From Bacteroidales bacterium (GTDB taxonomy: Bacteria; Bacteroidota; Bacteroidia; Bacteroidales; UBA4417): a DNA stretch of 64,000 bases. Location of the stretch: positions 1 to 64,000 of the forward strand of contig JADJHD010000029.1 in the NCBI GenBank assembly GCA_016707705.1, written 5' to 3'. Position numbers and translations under genes: made by a program. This document shows positions 44,111-52,635 of this stretch, one piece after another. The notes below the pieces were generated by a model that was not told the DNA's origin, did not search any database, and was given only the letters and a program-made list of their open reading frames with translations. Each line of letters opens with the position of its first letter. Position 1 is the first letter of the stretch.

Positions 44111-44133
44111 AATATGTGCTACTAGCACATATT
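44111..44133. repeat. Perfect 11-bp inverted repeat
   Basis: aatatgtgcta-c-tagcacatatt has 11-base arms and a one-base centre. It directly precedes the tagaacactgatgacaca phrase. Confidence 0.7.
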
Positions 44134-44209
44134 AGAACACTGATGACACAGATCCGACGGATTTACACTGATTTTATTTTCATCCGCGAGCCGGCGGACT
44201 GATGACACA
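44133..44209. repeat. Dispersed palindromic element, copies 2 and 3
   Basis: tagaacactgatgacaca (44133-44150) matches 17 of 18 bases of the copy at 27592. TCCGCGAGCCGGCGGA (44183-44198) is followed by ctgatgacaca (44199-44209), a partial second copy of the phrase. Confidence 0.65.
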
Positions 44210-44224
44210 GATTCCCTCGGATTG

Positions 44225-44307
44225 TCTTTTCCTTTTTCCTTTTTCCTTTTTCCTTTTATCTTTTGTCTTTTGTCTTTTTCCATTTGTCTTTTATCTTTCC
44301 CTTCCTT
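44225..44307. repeat. Pyrimidine-rich heptamer repeat
   Basis: Four close copies of cctttttc-type units, then tcttttg units, all pyrimidine on the plus strand for about 80 bases. This is simple sequence with no coding sense. Confidence 0.7.
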
Positions 44308-44500
44308 CCAAATCTACCTCCCCATGTCTCTCCCTTCCTATTAGGGTAGCAATTTACTAATCAAATAAACAGGATTTTAAAAGGAAAGCAGATAAAGATT
44401 TCAACAGGGTTAAAGTCACAAATAATGCTAAAAATTGGCAATTAAAGTCTCCAAAACTGCTTTCTCATTGTTATTGAACCAAACCTGAGCAGGAAGTCCC

Positions 44501-44508
44501 TATTTTTG
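44501..44508 (+). promoter_or_regulatory. Candidate -7 box for the sulfatase gene
   Basis: TATTTTTG matches TAnnTTTG, 26 bases before the ATG at 44535. It ends the repeat island. Confidence 0.5.
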
Positions 44509-44534
44509 CAAAGGTTCAATCCGAAACAAACCTG

Positions 44535-46376
44535 ATGAAACAAAAGCTTCTTTTCCTGCTGGGCAACATGCTTTTCTGGTATGTACTGTTTATTCTTGCC
44601 AGGATAGCATTCCTACTGTTTCATTGGGAACATAGCTCACAGCTTTCCTTTACAGAAATCTTCAATACCTTCAGATACGGTGCCCGCCTTGACCTTTCAA
44701 TGTCGGCGTACCTGACAGCTTTCCCCGGACTTCTGATGCTCATCTCAGTAAGATGGCCTTCAAAATTTTTGTCTGCTATCCTGAATATTTACCAGTACAT
44801 TGTTGCCTTGCTCTTTAGTTCAATCGTGCTTATTGACATTAATCTCTATACCTATTGGGGATTCAGACTCGATGGCACTCCCCTTTTCTACATGAATAAC
44901 CTGAAGGCAATGACAGCCTCCCTGGACCTATGGATCTGGATTGCCGGAATTGTTGTCGTTTTCCTTCTCACATATGGCATCTATCGTCTGTATAAATTCA
45001 TATTCAGCAAAGTCTTTCCGGGTCCGGTTGCCGGGTGGATTTATCTGCCAGTGCTTGCACTATTATTTGCCGGACTCTTCATACCAATTCGTGGAGGAGT
45101 CAGCATAGCTCCCCTTTCAATCAGCGCGGCCTACTTTTCATCAAATCAGTATGCCAATCATGTGGCTATCAACCCAATGTGGAATGTTGCTTTTTCTCTG
45201 ACCGAGACTAAGGATCTTGAAAAGAAATATGAATATTTCAGCAGAACGGAAATGGAGAAATTGGTTGCTCCCCTGCTCCCGAAAGCCGATAGCACTACCC
45301 TACTGCTTAAGAACCGGCATCCGAATATCATCCTGATTATTGTTGAAAGTCTTACTGCCAAAGCCGTTGGAGTAACGGGTTATGTGAAGGGGGTCACTCC
45401 CAACCTGGACAGTCTTGCCCACGAAGGAATTCTCTTCGACCATATCTATGCCAGCGCCGACAGGACTGACAAGGGGATTGCCTCCGTTCTGGCTGCATAC
45501 CCCTCATTACCCGGATCAAGTCCGCTGAAATATCAGAAACTGACCCAGCGATTGAATTTCCTGCCTAATGAGCTGGCCAAAGCAGGATATAATCCATCAT
45601 TTTTCTATGGAGGAACCCTGGAATTCGCCAACTACCAATCCTTCCTGGTGCAGGCAGGATACAGGAAATTTGTTTCAGATGTGGATTTCAAGCCGGAGGA
45701 ACTGGTTTCAAAATGGGGAGCATGGGATCATACAGTGCTCAACAGGGTACTTCAGGAAACCCCATCCGGTGAAAAGGGATTTTTCAAAACAATTTTGACA
45801 TTAACCAGTCATGAACCCTTTAAAATTCCGACCAAACCATTACTGAAAGGTAACGATCTTGATACCAAATTCCTGAATTCACTGCATTATACTGATCAGG
45901 CAATCGGGGATTTCATAAGGGAAGCAAAAAAGAGGGACTGGTGGGAGAATACATTGGTTGTCATAATTGCTGATCATGGCAATAAACTTCCTGGTGATAC
46001 ACCCAGCGACAATTTCTTCAGGCAGCATATTCCGATGATCTGGGTTGGAGGAGCTCTGAATGTTCAGGATAGTGTAATTCATACCCTGGGTTCACAGAAT
46101 GATCTGGCTGCAACCTTGCTGGGACAACTTGGTGAGGACAGGCAACAATTCCTTTTCAGTAAGAATTTGCTTTCTGCAAGTCCCAATCCCTTTGCATTCT
46201 ATACATTCAATGAAGGCTTCGGGTTTATCACACCTAAGGATTTTCTGGTGTACAACATAGTCACAAACAAATACACCATCAGCTCACAGCCTGCCAATTC
46301 GATTATGCAGCAAAGAGCCAAGGCATACCTGCAATTGGTATACAGTGATTTCTTCCAGCAAATGCCTGCTGAATAA
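44535..46376 (+). CDS. LTA synthase family sulfatase-fold membrane protein
   Basis: A 613-residue protein with about five N-terminal membrane helices (to ~190) and an extracytoplasmic alkaline-phosphatase/sulfatase fold. The metal and nucleophile region is IILIIVESLTAKAVG followed by SADRTDKGIASVLAAYPSLP, with the Thr of DRTDKG in the place of the LtaS nucleophile. TSHEPFKIP and VIIADHGNKLPGD give further metal ligands. Such enzymes transfer phosphoglycerol or phosphoethanolamine to lipids or glycans. Bacteroidota do not make classical lipoteichoic acid, so a head-group or LPS modification is more likely. Next to two other envelope glycoconjugate genes. Confidence 0.88.
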   Translation: MKQKLLFLLGNMLFWYVLFILARIAFLLFHWEHSSQLSFTEIFNTFRYGARLDLSMSAYLTAFPGLLMLISVRWPSKFLSAILNIYQYIVALLFSSIVLIDINLYTYWGFRLDGTPLFYMNNLKAMTASLDLWIWIAGIVVVFLLTYGIYRLYKFIFSKVFPGPVAGWIYLPVLALLFAGLFIPIRGGVSIAPLSISAAYFSSNQYANHVAINPMWNVAFSLTETKDLEKKYEYFSRTEMEKLVAPLLPKADSTTLLLKNRHPNIILIIVESLTAKAVGVTGYVKGVTPNLDSLAHEGILFDHIYASADRTDKGIASVLAAYPSLPGSSPLKYQKLTQRLNFLPNELAKAGYNPSFFYGGTLEFANYQSFLVQAGYRKFVSDVDFKPEELVSKWGAWDHTVLNRVLQETPSGEKGFFKTILTLTSHEPFKIPTKPLLKGNDLDTKFLNSLHYTDQAIGDFIREAKKRDWWENTLVVIIADHGNKLPGDTPSDNFFRQHIPMIWVGGALNVQDSVIHTLGSQNDLAATLLGQLGEDRQQFLFSKNLLSASPNPFAFYTFNEGFGFITPKDFLVYNIVTNKYTISSQPANSIMQQRAKAYLQLVYSDFFQQMPAE

Positions 46377-46433
46377 GTGCAAAACTCATTTATTTATTGG
46401 AATCCCTGAAGTAACAGACTTCTGACTTAAAGG

Positions 46434-48446
46434 TTATTTCCCTGTTCCGGACTTCCCGGGGACAAAGCCGGTTTTTCCATAGTCAAGCTTCTGGACAGCT
46501 GCAGGCTCATTATCATCGGTACCAATTTGGTTAACCTTGGTCATGAAACCAGGATATTTATCCTCGATAAAAGCAATATACCTTTCAACAGTATTGATGA
46601 TCTGACCGTTTTTCTCCATCGAATTTCGACGCAGATTTGCTGTAATGACATGGGTTACATTGTTTTTTACCAATGGAAGCAAAAGAGAATCAGGATATAC
46701 TAGTGTTGACTTTACTTTATCACCACTGGTCTTGGCAACCAATGAATCCGGTGATGAAATCCCCTTCACTCCAAGAGCCTGAAGCTGTGTCATTAAACTA
46801 GCTCTGCTGTTTTCGTTGAGTTTCTCAATAAAGTAGAAGGTATTTCCTGTTATATACTGAGCCAGCATATTGCTTTTCAAGGCAATAAACAGTTCTGAGG
46901 TGAGATTTTTTCCTTCAAAGTCGGAGTAGGTAAATGCAATATAAGAGGCAGGATCCTTTTTCCAGGCGCTAAATAGTGGTTCTGTTGGATAAGAAGGCAT
47001 CTGCATGATTCCGTAAAATTCCCTTCCTGATCCGTATACAAAAGAGATAGATGGCTTGCGGCAAGCAATAACTGCATCTTCAGGCAGGTTTTTTGCTGCC
47101 CACTCACTGGCTTGCAGATAATGCTTCCAGTCGGGAGTCAGTCCGCCATATTTCCCCGATTCTTTTCTTGCTTCCTTTACCTTGGTTGTGGTTGCACCAA
47201 GTGTTCCAAAAAATGAGATTACTACAAGCAAGGGCAATACGAACTGCATGAACTTTAGCTTCCTGATCTTCCCGAGGTAATAGAGTGAACTCAGCAACAG
47301 CATCACGATCAGGGAATAAGCCGGAATAATCAATCGTCCCTGATCCCATTTAGCTTGCAGAACAAAAAAGGTTACAATCAGAAAGGCTCCGGCTGTAAGA
47401 CCTGTAAAGAAGAGGTATCTGTTGCTTTTGTAGGTAAACCATAATCCTGTTAAAGCCATCAGGTAAACAAGTCCGGAAATCAACGGGATAGTGGGCATAA
47501 TCAGGAAAAAGGACCTGAAACCCAGCATATACATCAGATGTTTTGAAAGATACAGGTATGAGTTGTCGGTGAATCTCTTCATCAATCCTGCCATGTCCTC
47601 CTTGCCTTCCAGAGGGTTGTAGTAATCCTTGTTGAGCAGACTGCTTCCCTGATTGCTGAACTGAAGTCCACCATCATGCCAGATTGCATACTTTATTCCC
47701 TGAAATAAAACAAAAACGCCAAGAATCATTAAGGCTGAGTAGAGCAGATTCTTCCATTGTCCTGTGAGGAGGAAATAGCCCAAAACTGCAACTATTGCTG
47801 AATAACCAATGCTTCTGGTAAGTGCGACAGCCAGCAGGCAAGCCGCCAATACAGCATGACGCTTAAGATCGGAACTGAGCTTCAATTCTCCCTTAGTATC
47901 GATGAAATAATTGAAGAATGTGAGCAGCAGCAACGACTGCATCAGTATATAAAAGGCTTCTGAATAGGTTTGACTGGCATAATAAAGGTAAAAGGCATTG
48001 ATTGAGAATATCATCATTGCCATAAACAAAAGCGAACCGGGTATTCTGTCCCTGAAAGCCTTATAGGTAATATAGATGGAAGCTACCATCGACAGCAGAG
48101 AAAAGATTTTCAAAGGAGTCAGACTGATACCAAATACTGCTACCAGCATTCCCAGAACCATTGGATATAATGGTCCCTGGAATGAAGGCCAGCTAAAGGA
48201 GCGAATGAATTCAGAAGCTCTGATGATGTAAAAGGAATCATCACCTGAAAGGCTGACCTTTGGATCGTATAAAAGAAGGCTGAATAACAAAGCCACTGAA
48301 GGAAACAACCAAATCCATATCTTATGTTTTGCGGCAATCGCAGAATCCAGGATTCCCAACAGATCTTTGGGGCCTGAACCGGAGATACCTTTTTTGCTTT
48401 TTGGGGCTGGAGTATTTTTAGGGGCAATGTCCTTTTTTGCAGTCAT
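46434..48446 (-). CDS. GT39/ArnT-like membrane glycosyltransferase
   Basis: A 670-residue polytopic protein. After a basic N-terminus come about eleven to twelve hydrophobic helices, then an approximately 200-residue soluble domain. The first periplasmic loop holds SLSGDDSFYIIRASEFIRS, with the acidic pair expected for a GT-C (PMT/ArnT) catalytic site, and WPSFQGPLYPMVLGM is typical of the family. It should transfer a sugar from a polyprenyl-phosphate donor at the outer face of the inner membrane. A methyltransferase-GT2 fusion that resembles polyprenyl-phosphate sugar synthases is divergent from it and could supply the donor. Confidence 0.82.
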   Translation of the reverse strand: MTAKKDIAPKNTPAPKSKKGISGSGPKDLLGILDSAIAAKHKIWIWLFPSVALLFSLLLYDPKVSLSGDDSFYIIRASEFIRSFSWPSFQGPLYPMVLGMLVAVFGISLTPLKIFSLLSMVASIYITYKAFRDRIPGSLLFMAMMIFSINAFYLYYASQTYSEAFYILMQSLLLLTFFNYFIDTKGELKLSSDLKRHAVLAACLLAVALTRSIGYSAIVAVLGYFLLTGQWKNLLYSALMILGVFVLFQGIKYAIWHDGGLQFSNQGSSLLNKDYYNPLEGKEDMAGLMKRFTDNSYLYLSKHLMYMLGFRSFFLIMPTIPLISGLVYLMALTGLWFTYKSNRYLFFTGLTAGAFLIVTFFVLQAKWDQGRLIIPAYSLIVMLLLSSLYYLGKIRKLKFMQFVLPLLVVISFFGTLGATTTKVKEARKESGKYGGLTPDWKHYLQASEWAAKNLPEDAVIACRKPSISFVYGSGREFYGIMQMPSYPTEPLFSAWKKDPASYIAFTYSDFEGKNLTSELFIALKSNMLAQYITGNTFYFIEKLNENSRASLMTQLQALGVKGISSPDSLVAKTSGDKVKSTLVYPDSLLLPLVKNNVTHVITANLRRNSMEKNGQIINTVERYIAFIEDKYPGFMTKVNQIGTDDNEPAAVQKLDYGKTGFVPGKSGTGK

Positions 48447-48748
48447 ACCAGATAGTAAGATTGGTTAAATCTATTGTATTCTCTATTCGCAAATTTCAGT
48501 AATATTCGGCAATTAGTTTTGTTTAATTGAATTTTTCAATCAAAAAGAGAACATAAACCGGAAAACACTATCCATCAAAAGTTAAATCAGCCCAATAAAT
48601 CAGCTTCATCTTCCTGAGAAACTCTCAGCAGAGAACTCAGTAAAGCTTGAACACAAGATACTTCAACTTAGCTCCGGCTTATTTTTTTTCGTAGGTTTGC
48701 GTAAATATTCAGAGAGCAAAGAATCAGCGTTAATAAGTTATTTGATAC
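48447..48748. other. Divergent intergenic region, 302 bases
   Basis: AT-rich spacer between the GT39-like gene and the methyltransferase-GT2 gene. Only the box at 48692 was recognised; nothing coding was seen. Confidence 0.5.
48692..48699 (+). promoter_or_regulatory. Candidate -7 box for the methyltransferase-GT2 gene
   Basis: TAGGTTTG matches TAnnTTTG, 49 bases before the ATG at 48749. Confidence 0.45.
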
Positions 48749-50152
48749 ATGAACAAATCTGATCTTGTCAGTTTCTATCGCAAGACTGCAGCCACCCGTA
48801 CCAGGTGGAAAAAAAGAAACCGTTTCTATCATCATTCACTTGAAAAATACTTTTCCTTCATTATTCCTGAAGGCAAAAGGGTGCTTGAAGTAGGATGCGG
48901 CAATGGCGATCTTCTGAATTCTGTAAAACCTGCCTATGGCGTAGGTATTGATTTTGTGCCGGAATATATTGACATAGCCTCTGCAAAATATCCTCACCTC
49001 AAGTTTCTGGTTGATGATGTTGAAGAGCTCAAACTGAAGGAACATTTCGATTATATCATTCTTTCCGACCTTACCAATTGTCTTTGGGATGTTCAGAAAG
49101 CATTGCACAATCTGCGAGAGCTTTGTGATTCAAATACCAGGATTGTGATCTCCCAATACAACTACAAATGGGAACCAATTTTGAAATCCGGTGAATTCCT
49201 CGGGCTCAAGCTTCGTCAGCCGGCACAAAACTGGTTTACGACCGGAGACCTGCAAAAGCTGCTTGAACTTGAAGGATACCAGAATATTAAGATTGAGCGC
49301 AAGCTGCTGTTCCCAAAGTATATACCTGTATTCAACTTCATTTTTAACACTTTCCTGGCCAATCTGCCACTGATAAATCATTTCAATCTGGTAAACCTGA
49401 TAGTTGCCAGACCTGTCCTTAGTGATGATCAGCAATACAGTGTTTCAATAGTTGTTCCTGCCAGAAATGAAAAGGGAAATATTGAAAATGCCATAAAGCG
49501 GACGCCCGAATTCGGCACACATCAGCAGTTCATTTTTATTGAAGGAAATTCAGCCGACAACACCTATGAGGAGATGCTCAGGGTTCAGGCTGCATATCCT
49601 GAAAAGGACATACTGGTAATGAAGCAATCAGGCAAGGGAAAGGGAAATGCCGTTCGCGAAGGCTTCAATGCTGCTACCGGTGAAATCCTGATGATCCTGG
49701 ATGCCGACCTTACCATGCCACCCGAAGAATTGCCAAAATTTTACGATGCTCTTCGATACAACAAGGGAGAATTCATCAATGGCAGCCGCCTGGTATATCC
49801 TATGGATCAGAATGCGATGCGCTTCCTTAATCTGCTTGGGAATAAATTCTTTGGAATATTCTTCACCTATTTACTAGGACAAAGATTAAAGGACACCCTT
49901 TGCGGAACCAAGGTCCTGTATAAGCGCGACTATGAGCAAATCATTATGAATCGCCATTATTTCGGTGATTTTGACCCATTTGGCGACTTTTCCCTTCTGT
50001 TTGGTGCGGCAAAGCTAAACCTCAAAATTTCAGAAATCATCATCAGGTACAAGGATCGTGAATATGGAAGCACTCAGATCAGCCGTTTCAGTCATGGATG
50101 GCTTCTGATCAGGATGAGCATGTTCGCAGCCCGAAAGATGAAGTTCCGATAG
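48749..50152 (+). CDS. Methyltransferase - GT2 glycosyltransferase fusion
   Basis: A two-domain 467-residue protein. Residues about 1-215 are a class I SAM-dependent methyltransferase: VLEVGCGNGDLLNSV is motif I (SAM binding), IDFVPEYIDIA follows strand 2, and FDYIILSDLTNCLWDV is motif IV. Residues about 228-467 are a GT2 domain of the DPM1/polyprenyl-phosphate sugar synthase type, with SIVVPARNEKGNIENAI, LDADLTMPPEELP (D-x-D) and DTLCGTKVLYKRDYEQI. No membrane helix is clear. The pairing suggests one protein that makes a lipid-linked sugar and methylates the glycan or donor. Divergent to the GT39-like transferase, which would use such donors. Confidence 0.85.
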   Translation: MNKSDLVSFYRKTAATRTRWKKRNRFYHHSLEKYFSFIIPEGKRVLEVGCGNGDLLNSVKPAYGVGIDFVPEYIDIASAKYPHLKFLVDDVEELKLKEHFDYIILSDLTNCLWDVQKALHNLRELCDSNTRIVISQYNYKWEPILKSGEFLGLKLRQPAQNWFTTGDLQKLLELEGYQNIKIERKLLFPKYIPVFNFIFNTFLANLPLINHFNLVNLIVARPVLSDDQQYSVSIVVPARNEKGNIENAIKRTPEFGTHQQFIFIEGNSADNTYEEMLRVQAAYPEKDILVMKQSGKGKGNAVREGFNAATGEILMILDADLTMPPEELPKFYDALRYNKGEFINGSRLVYPMDQNAMRFLNLLGNKFFGIFFTYLLGQRLKDTLCGTKVLYKRDYEQIIMNRHYFGDFDPFGDFSLLFGAAKLNLKISEIIIRYKDREYGSTQISRFSHGWLLIRMSMFAARKMKFR

Positions 50153-50274
50153 ATCAGACATAACATTCTGTTTAGATTCAAAATCTGTGATTTAAATCAT
50201 GGATTTTGTTTTTTTGTGATGATAAATAACAAAATCATCATATGTCAGTTATTATATAAAAACCCAAACTACCT

Positions 50275-50997
50275 ATGACTCGAACTACTTTAACCAAAAT
50301 GGTTGTCGGAATGCTCTTCCTACAATCCATTATCTTGCTATCCTGCAAGCATGATCCTGAAATTACGGATATCATCAACCCTCCCAGTGACACAACCAAT
50401 AACACCAATACTGGTTGCAGTGCGGATACGGTTTACTTCGCACAGCAAATCCTTCCCCTTTTTCAATCGGGTTGCGCAATGAGTGGATGCCACGATGCCG
50501 CCTCACATGAAGAAGATATTGTTCTGGATTCCTATTCAGCAATTGTTATGACTGGTGGAATCAATATTGCAAACCCTACCAGCAGCAAGATTTACCGTCA
50601 GATGGTCAAGACGGATGAAGAACGAATGCCGCCACCGCCTGCACCTGCATTTACTTCAGATCAGCTTGCATTGATTGCTAAATGGATCGGACAGGGAGCC
50701 AAAAACAACAGTTGCATTGAGAGTGGATGTGATACCACCAATGTAGCATATAGCACACATATCAAGCCTCTTATCCAGAACAACTGCCAGGGTTGCCATA
50801 GCGGCACCAGTGCCGGAGGAGGAATACAACTCGTTACCTATGCAGATGCAAAGGCTATTGCTGATAACGGTCAATTCAAGGGTGTCATAGAGCATTTAAG
50901 CGGATACAGCCCAATGCCTCAAAATGGAGCCAAGCTCACTGATTGTCAAATATCTATGGTGAATATCTGGCTCAATAACGGCGCTCTGGATAATTAA
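50275..50997 (+). CDS. Lipoprotein with two cytochrome-c-like haem motifs
   Basis: A 240-residue lipoprotein (hydrophobic signal ending LLSC, then a Thr/Asn-rich spacer). Two similar halves follow. The first has PLFQSGCAMSGCHDAASHEE, a CxxxxCH variant; the second has IKPLIQNNCQGCHSGTSAGG, a standard CxxCH. Each is followed by a Met-rich segment (EERMPPPP; YSPMPQNG) that could supply the axial Met, as in Planctomycete-type cytochrome c domains. It probably carries haem c at the outer membrane or periplasm and could pass electrons. No partner oxidoreductase is adjacent. The upstream gap holds gattttgtt / aacaaaatc (50202-50236), a 9-bp inverted repeat that may end the previous transcript. Confidence 0.78.
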   Translation: MTRTTLTKMVVGMLFLQSIILLSCKHDPEITDIINPPSDTTNNTNTGCSADTVYFAQQILPLFQSGCAMSGCHDAASHEEDIVLDSYSAIVMTGGINIANPTSSKIYRQMVKTDEERMPPPPAPAFTSDQLALIAKWIGQGAKNNSCIESGCDTTNVAYSTHIKPLIQNNCQGCHSGTSAGGGIQLVTYADAKAIADNGQFKGVIEHLSGYSPMPQNGAKLTDCQISMVNIWLNNGALDN

Positions 50998-51111
50998 ATT
51001 ATTTCTTGTTGCAAGTTACAACTTGCTTAATTAGAGTGTTTCAGGGTTATGTACCGCAGTATGAGAATATTGCCCCATAATTCTGAAACATTTTTCTTTC
51101 AGCCTGAAACT

Positions 51112-51219
51112 ATGAACCTGGAACTTCTAACCCGGAACCTGGAACCTCAAACCCTGAACCTTGAACTTCGAACCTTGAACTTCGAACCTTGAACTCCGAA
51201 CCTCGAACCCCCGAACATT
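51112..51219. repeat. Degenerate decamer-like repeat, gaacctYgaac type
   Basis: About ten units related to cttgaacctg or cttcgaac lie between the lipoprotein gene and the helicase. The end, gaacccccgaacatt (51205-51219), is the reverse complement of the aatgttcggggttc phrase with one extra G. Confidence 0.65.
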
Positions 51220-51249
51220 TCAACTTAGCGACAACTTGCAATAAAAGGT

Positions 51250-52476
51250 TTACTTTTTCTTTTTCTTCCTTTTTTTGATCACCACATTTTCATTTTCTGC
51301 AATCAGCTTCCGCCAGTCATGATCAACGGCATTTGAGAGACTTACAGTTTCATCATAGCTTTCCTTATCGATCTTGAGAAGTTGAATGGGCTTTCCAATA
51401 AGTTCTGCTATTTCATCAAGCAGTGGCTTCTCATCAGGACTGCAGAAAGAAACGGCAATACCCCTTTGTGTCCCCCTGCCAGTGCGGCCGATACGGTGAA
51501 CGTAATTTTCAGGCTTTTCAGGAATATCGTAGTTCACAACATAATTAACGTCGGGAATATCAATTCCCCTGGCGCTGACATCAGTAGCAATCAGAATCTG
51601 CACCTCCCCTTTCCTGAAAACGCCCATCGATTCATTTCTAAGCTTCTGATCCATATCGCCATGCATGCAGACACTTTTGATACCGACTCTTTCAAGTGCT
51701 GTGGAAACCCTTTCGGCACGAACCTTCGTTCGGACAAATGTCAGAACCTTGGCATCAGGATGCTCCCTGATAAGCCTTTCAAGGAAAAAGCGCTTATCAT
51801 CCATAGAGATATAGGCAACCGAATGATCGATATTCTTGGATACAGGATCATTGGGTGAAATCTGAATTCGTATTGGATTGATTACCAGAGAATAGGCGAG
51901 TTTTTTAATTTCAGCATCAATAGTAGCAGAAAAGAAAAGTGTCTGACGCTTTTGAGGCAGAAGCCTGATCAGCTGACGGATGTCATGAATAAATCCGAGG
52001 TCCAGCATATGGTCAGCCTCATCCAGAATCAGTGTTTCTATTGCATCCAGCTTTAAAAAGCCTTGACTTACCAGGTCAAACATCCTTCCCGGAGTAGCAA
52101 CCAGTACATCAGTTCCCTTGAGCAGCCCTGCAATCTGAGGATCCTGCTCCACTCCGCCGAAAATACTCATAGCCTTTACATTACTGGCTTTCCCGAGCTG
52201 GTCGAACACGCCCCTCACCTGCATAGCCAGTTCACGGGTAGGAACCATCACCAGACAACGCAGTCCTGTTTTGGGTTTACCTGTTGAAAGGCGATGAATC
52301 ATTGGAATTGCGAATGCTGCTGTTTTACCGGTACCTGTCTGGGCAATGGCCAGAACATCATCTCCCTTCATAATGGGTGGAATAGCCTTGTATTGTATAT
52401 CGGTGGGCTTGACAAAACCTGCCTCGACAATACTCTTGCTTAATTCTGGCTGGAAACTATAACTGGAAAACCTCAT
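51250..52476 (-). CDS. DEAD-box RNA helicase, RhlE-type
   Basis: ATP-dependent RNA helicase. Motifs in order: Q motif (FVKPTDIQYKAIP), I (AQTGTGKTAAF), Ia (PTRELAMQV), II (LDEADHML), III (SATIDAEI), V (ATDVSARGIDIP) and VI (HRIGRTGRG). A lysine-rich tail (IKKRKKKKK) is typical of RhlE/CsdA-like proteins and aids RNA binding. The start at 52476 (MRFSSYSFQPELSK) is chosen because it matches the family and because a -7 box lies at 52516-52523; a frame open to 52575 would start upstream of that box. 408 residues. Divergent from the SDR gene. Confidence 0.9.
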   Translation of the reverse strand: MRFSSYSFQPELSKSIVEAGFVKPTDIQYKAIPPIMKGDDVLAIAQTGTGKTAAFAIPMIHRLSTGKPKTGLRCLVMVPTRELAMQVRGVFDQLGKASNVKAMSIFGGVEQDPQIAGLLKGTDVLVATPGRMFDLVSQGFLKLDAIETLILDEADHMLDLGFIHDIRQLIRLLPQKRQTLFFSATIDAEIKKLAYSLVINPIRIQISPNDPVSKNIDHSVAYISMDDKRFFLERLIREHPDAKVLTFVRTKVRAERVSTALERVGIKSVCMHGDMDQKLRNESMGVFRKGEVQILIATDVSARGIDIPDVNYVVNYDIPEKPENYVHRIGRTGRGTQRGIAVSFCSPDEKPLLDEIAELIGKPIQLLKIDKESYDETVSLSNAVDHDWRKLIAENENVVIKKRKKKKK

Positions 52477-52515
52477 TGAACGGAAACTTTTGTGAATCAA
52501 AACAGCTGACGGGTG

Positions 52516-52523
52516 CAAAGGTA
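52516..52523 (-). promoter_or_regulatory. Candidate -7 box for the helicase gene
   Basis: Plus-strand caaaggta reads TACCTTTG on the minus strand, 40 bases before the chosen ATG. A CAAA (TTTG on the minus strand) lies at 52546-52549, 22 bases further up, close to the expected -33 position. Confidence 0.55.
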
Positions 52524-52610
52524 CAGGTTTATACCGATGCTTTTCCAAATGGCAGAGAGTTGACTGAATAGCCATTCCGGCTTTCGGATTAGTAAATTCA
52601 GTGAATAGAC

Positions 52611-52618
52611 TATTTTTG
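52611..52618 (+). promoter_or_regulatory. Candidate -7 box for the SDR gene
   Basis: TATTTTTG overlaps the GTG codon at 52618 that would give a longer frame. The ATG at 52636 is therefore the better start, with a leader of about 11 bases. Confidence 0.55.
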
Positions 52619-52635
52619 TGATATATTTGGGAATC

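Larger units (their letters stand above)
43884..44534. other. 651-base repeat-rich intergenic island
   Basis: Contains the aatgttcggggttc phrase, two TCCGCC...GGCGGA palindromes, a long perfect inverted repeat, two tgatgacaca phrases and a pyrimidine heptamer repeat, each listed separately. The last 190 bases are AT-rich, with a promoter box before the sulfatase gene. A frame of about 134 codons crosses the island, but its translation is repeat-derived and not credible. Confidence 0.7.

Noticed and set aside
43798..44202. Plus-strand 134-residue frame
   Set aside because: It begins inside the minus-strand helical-repeat gene and then runs through repeats.
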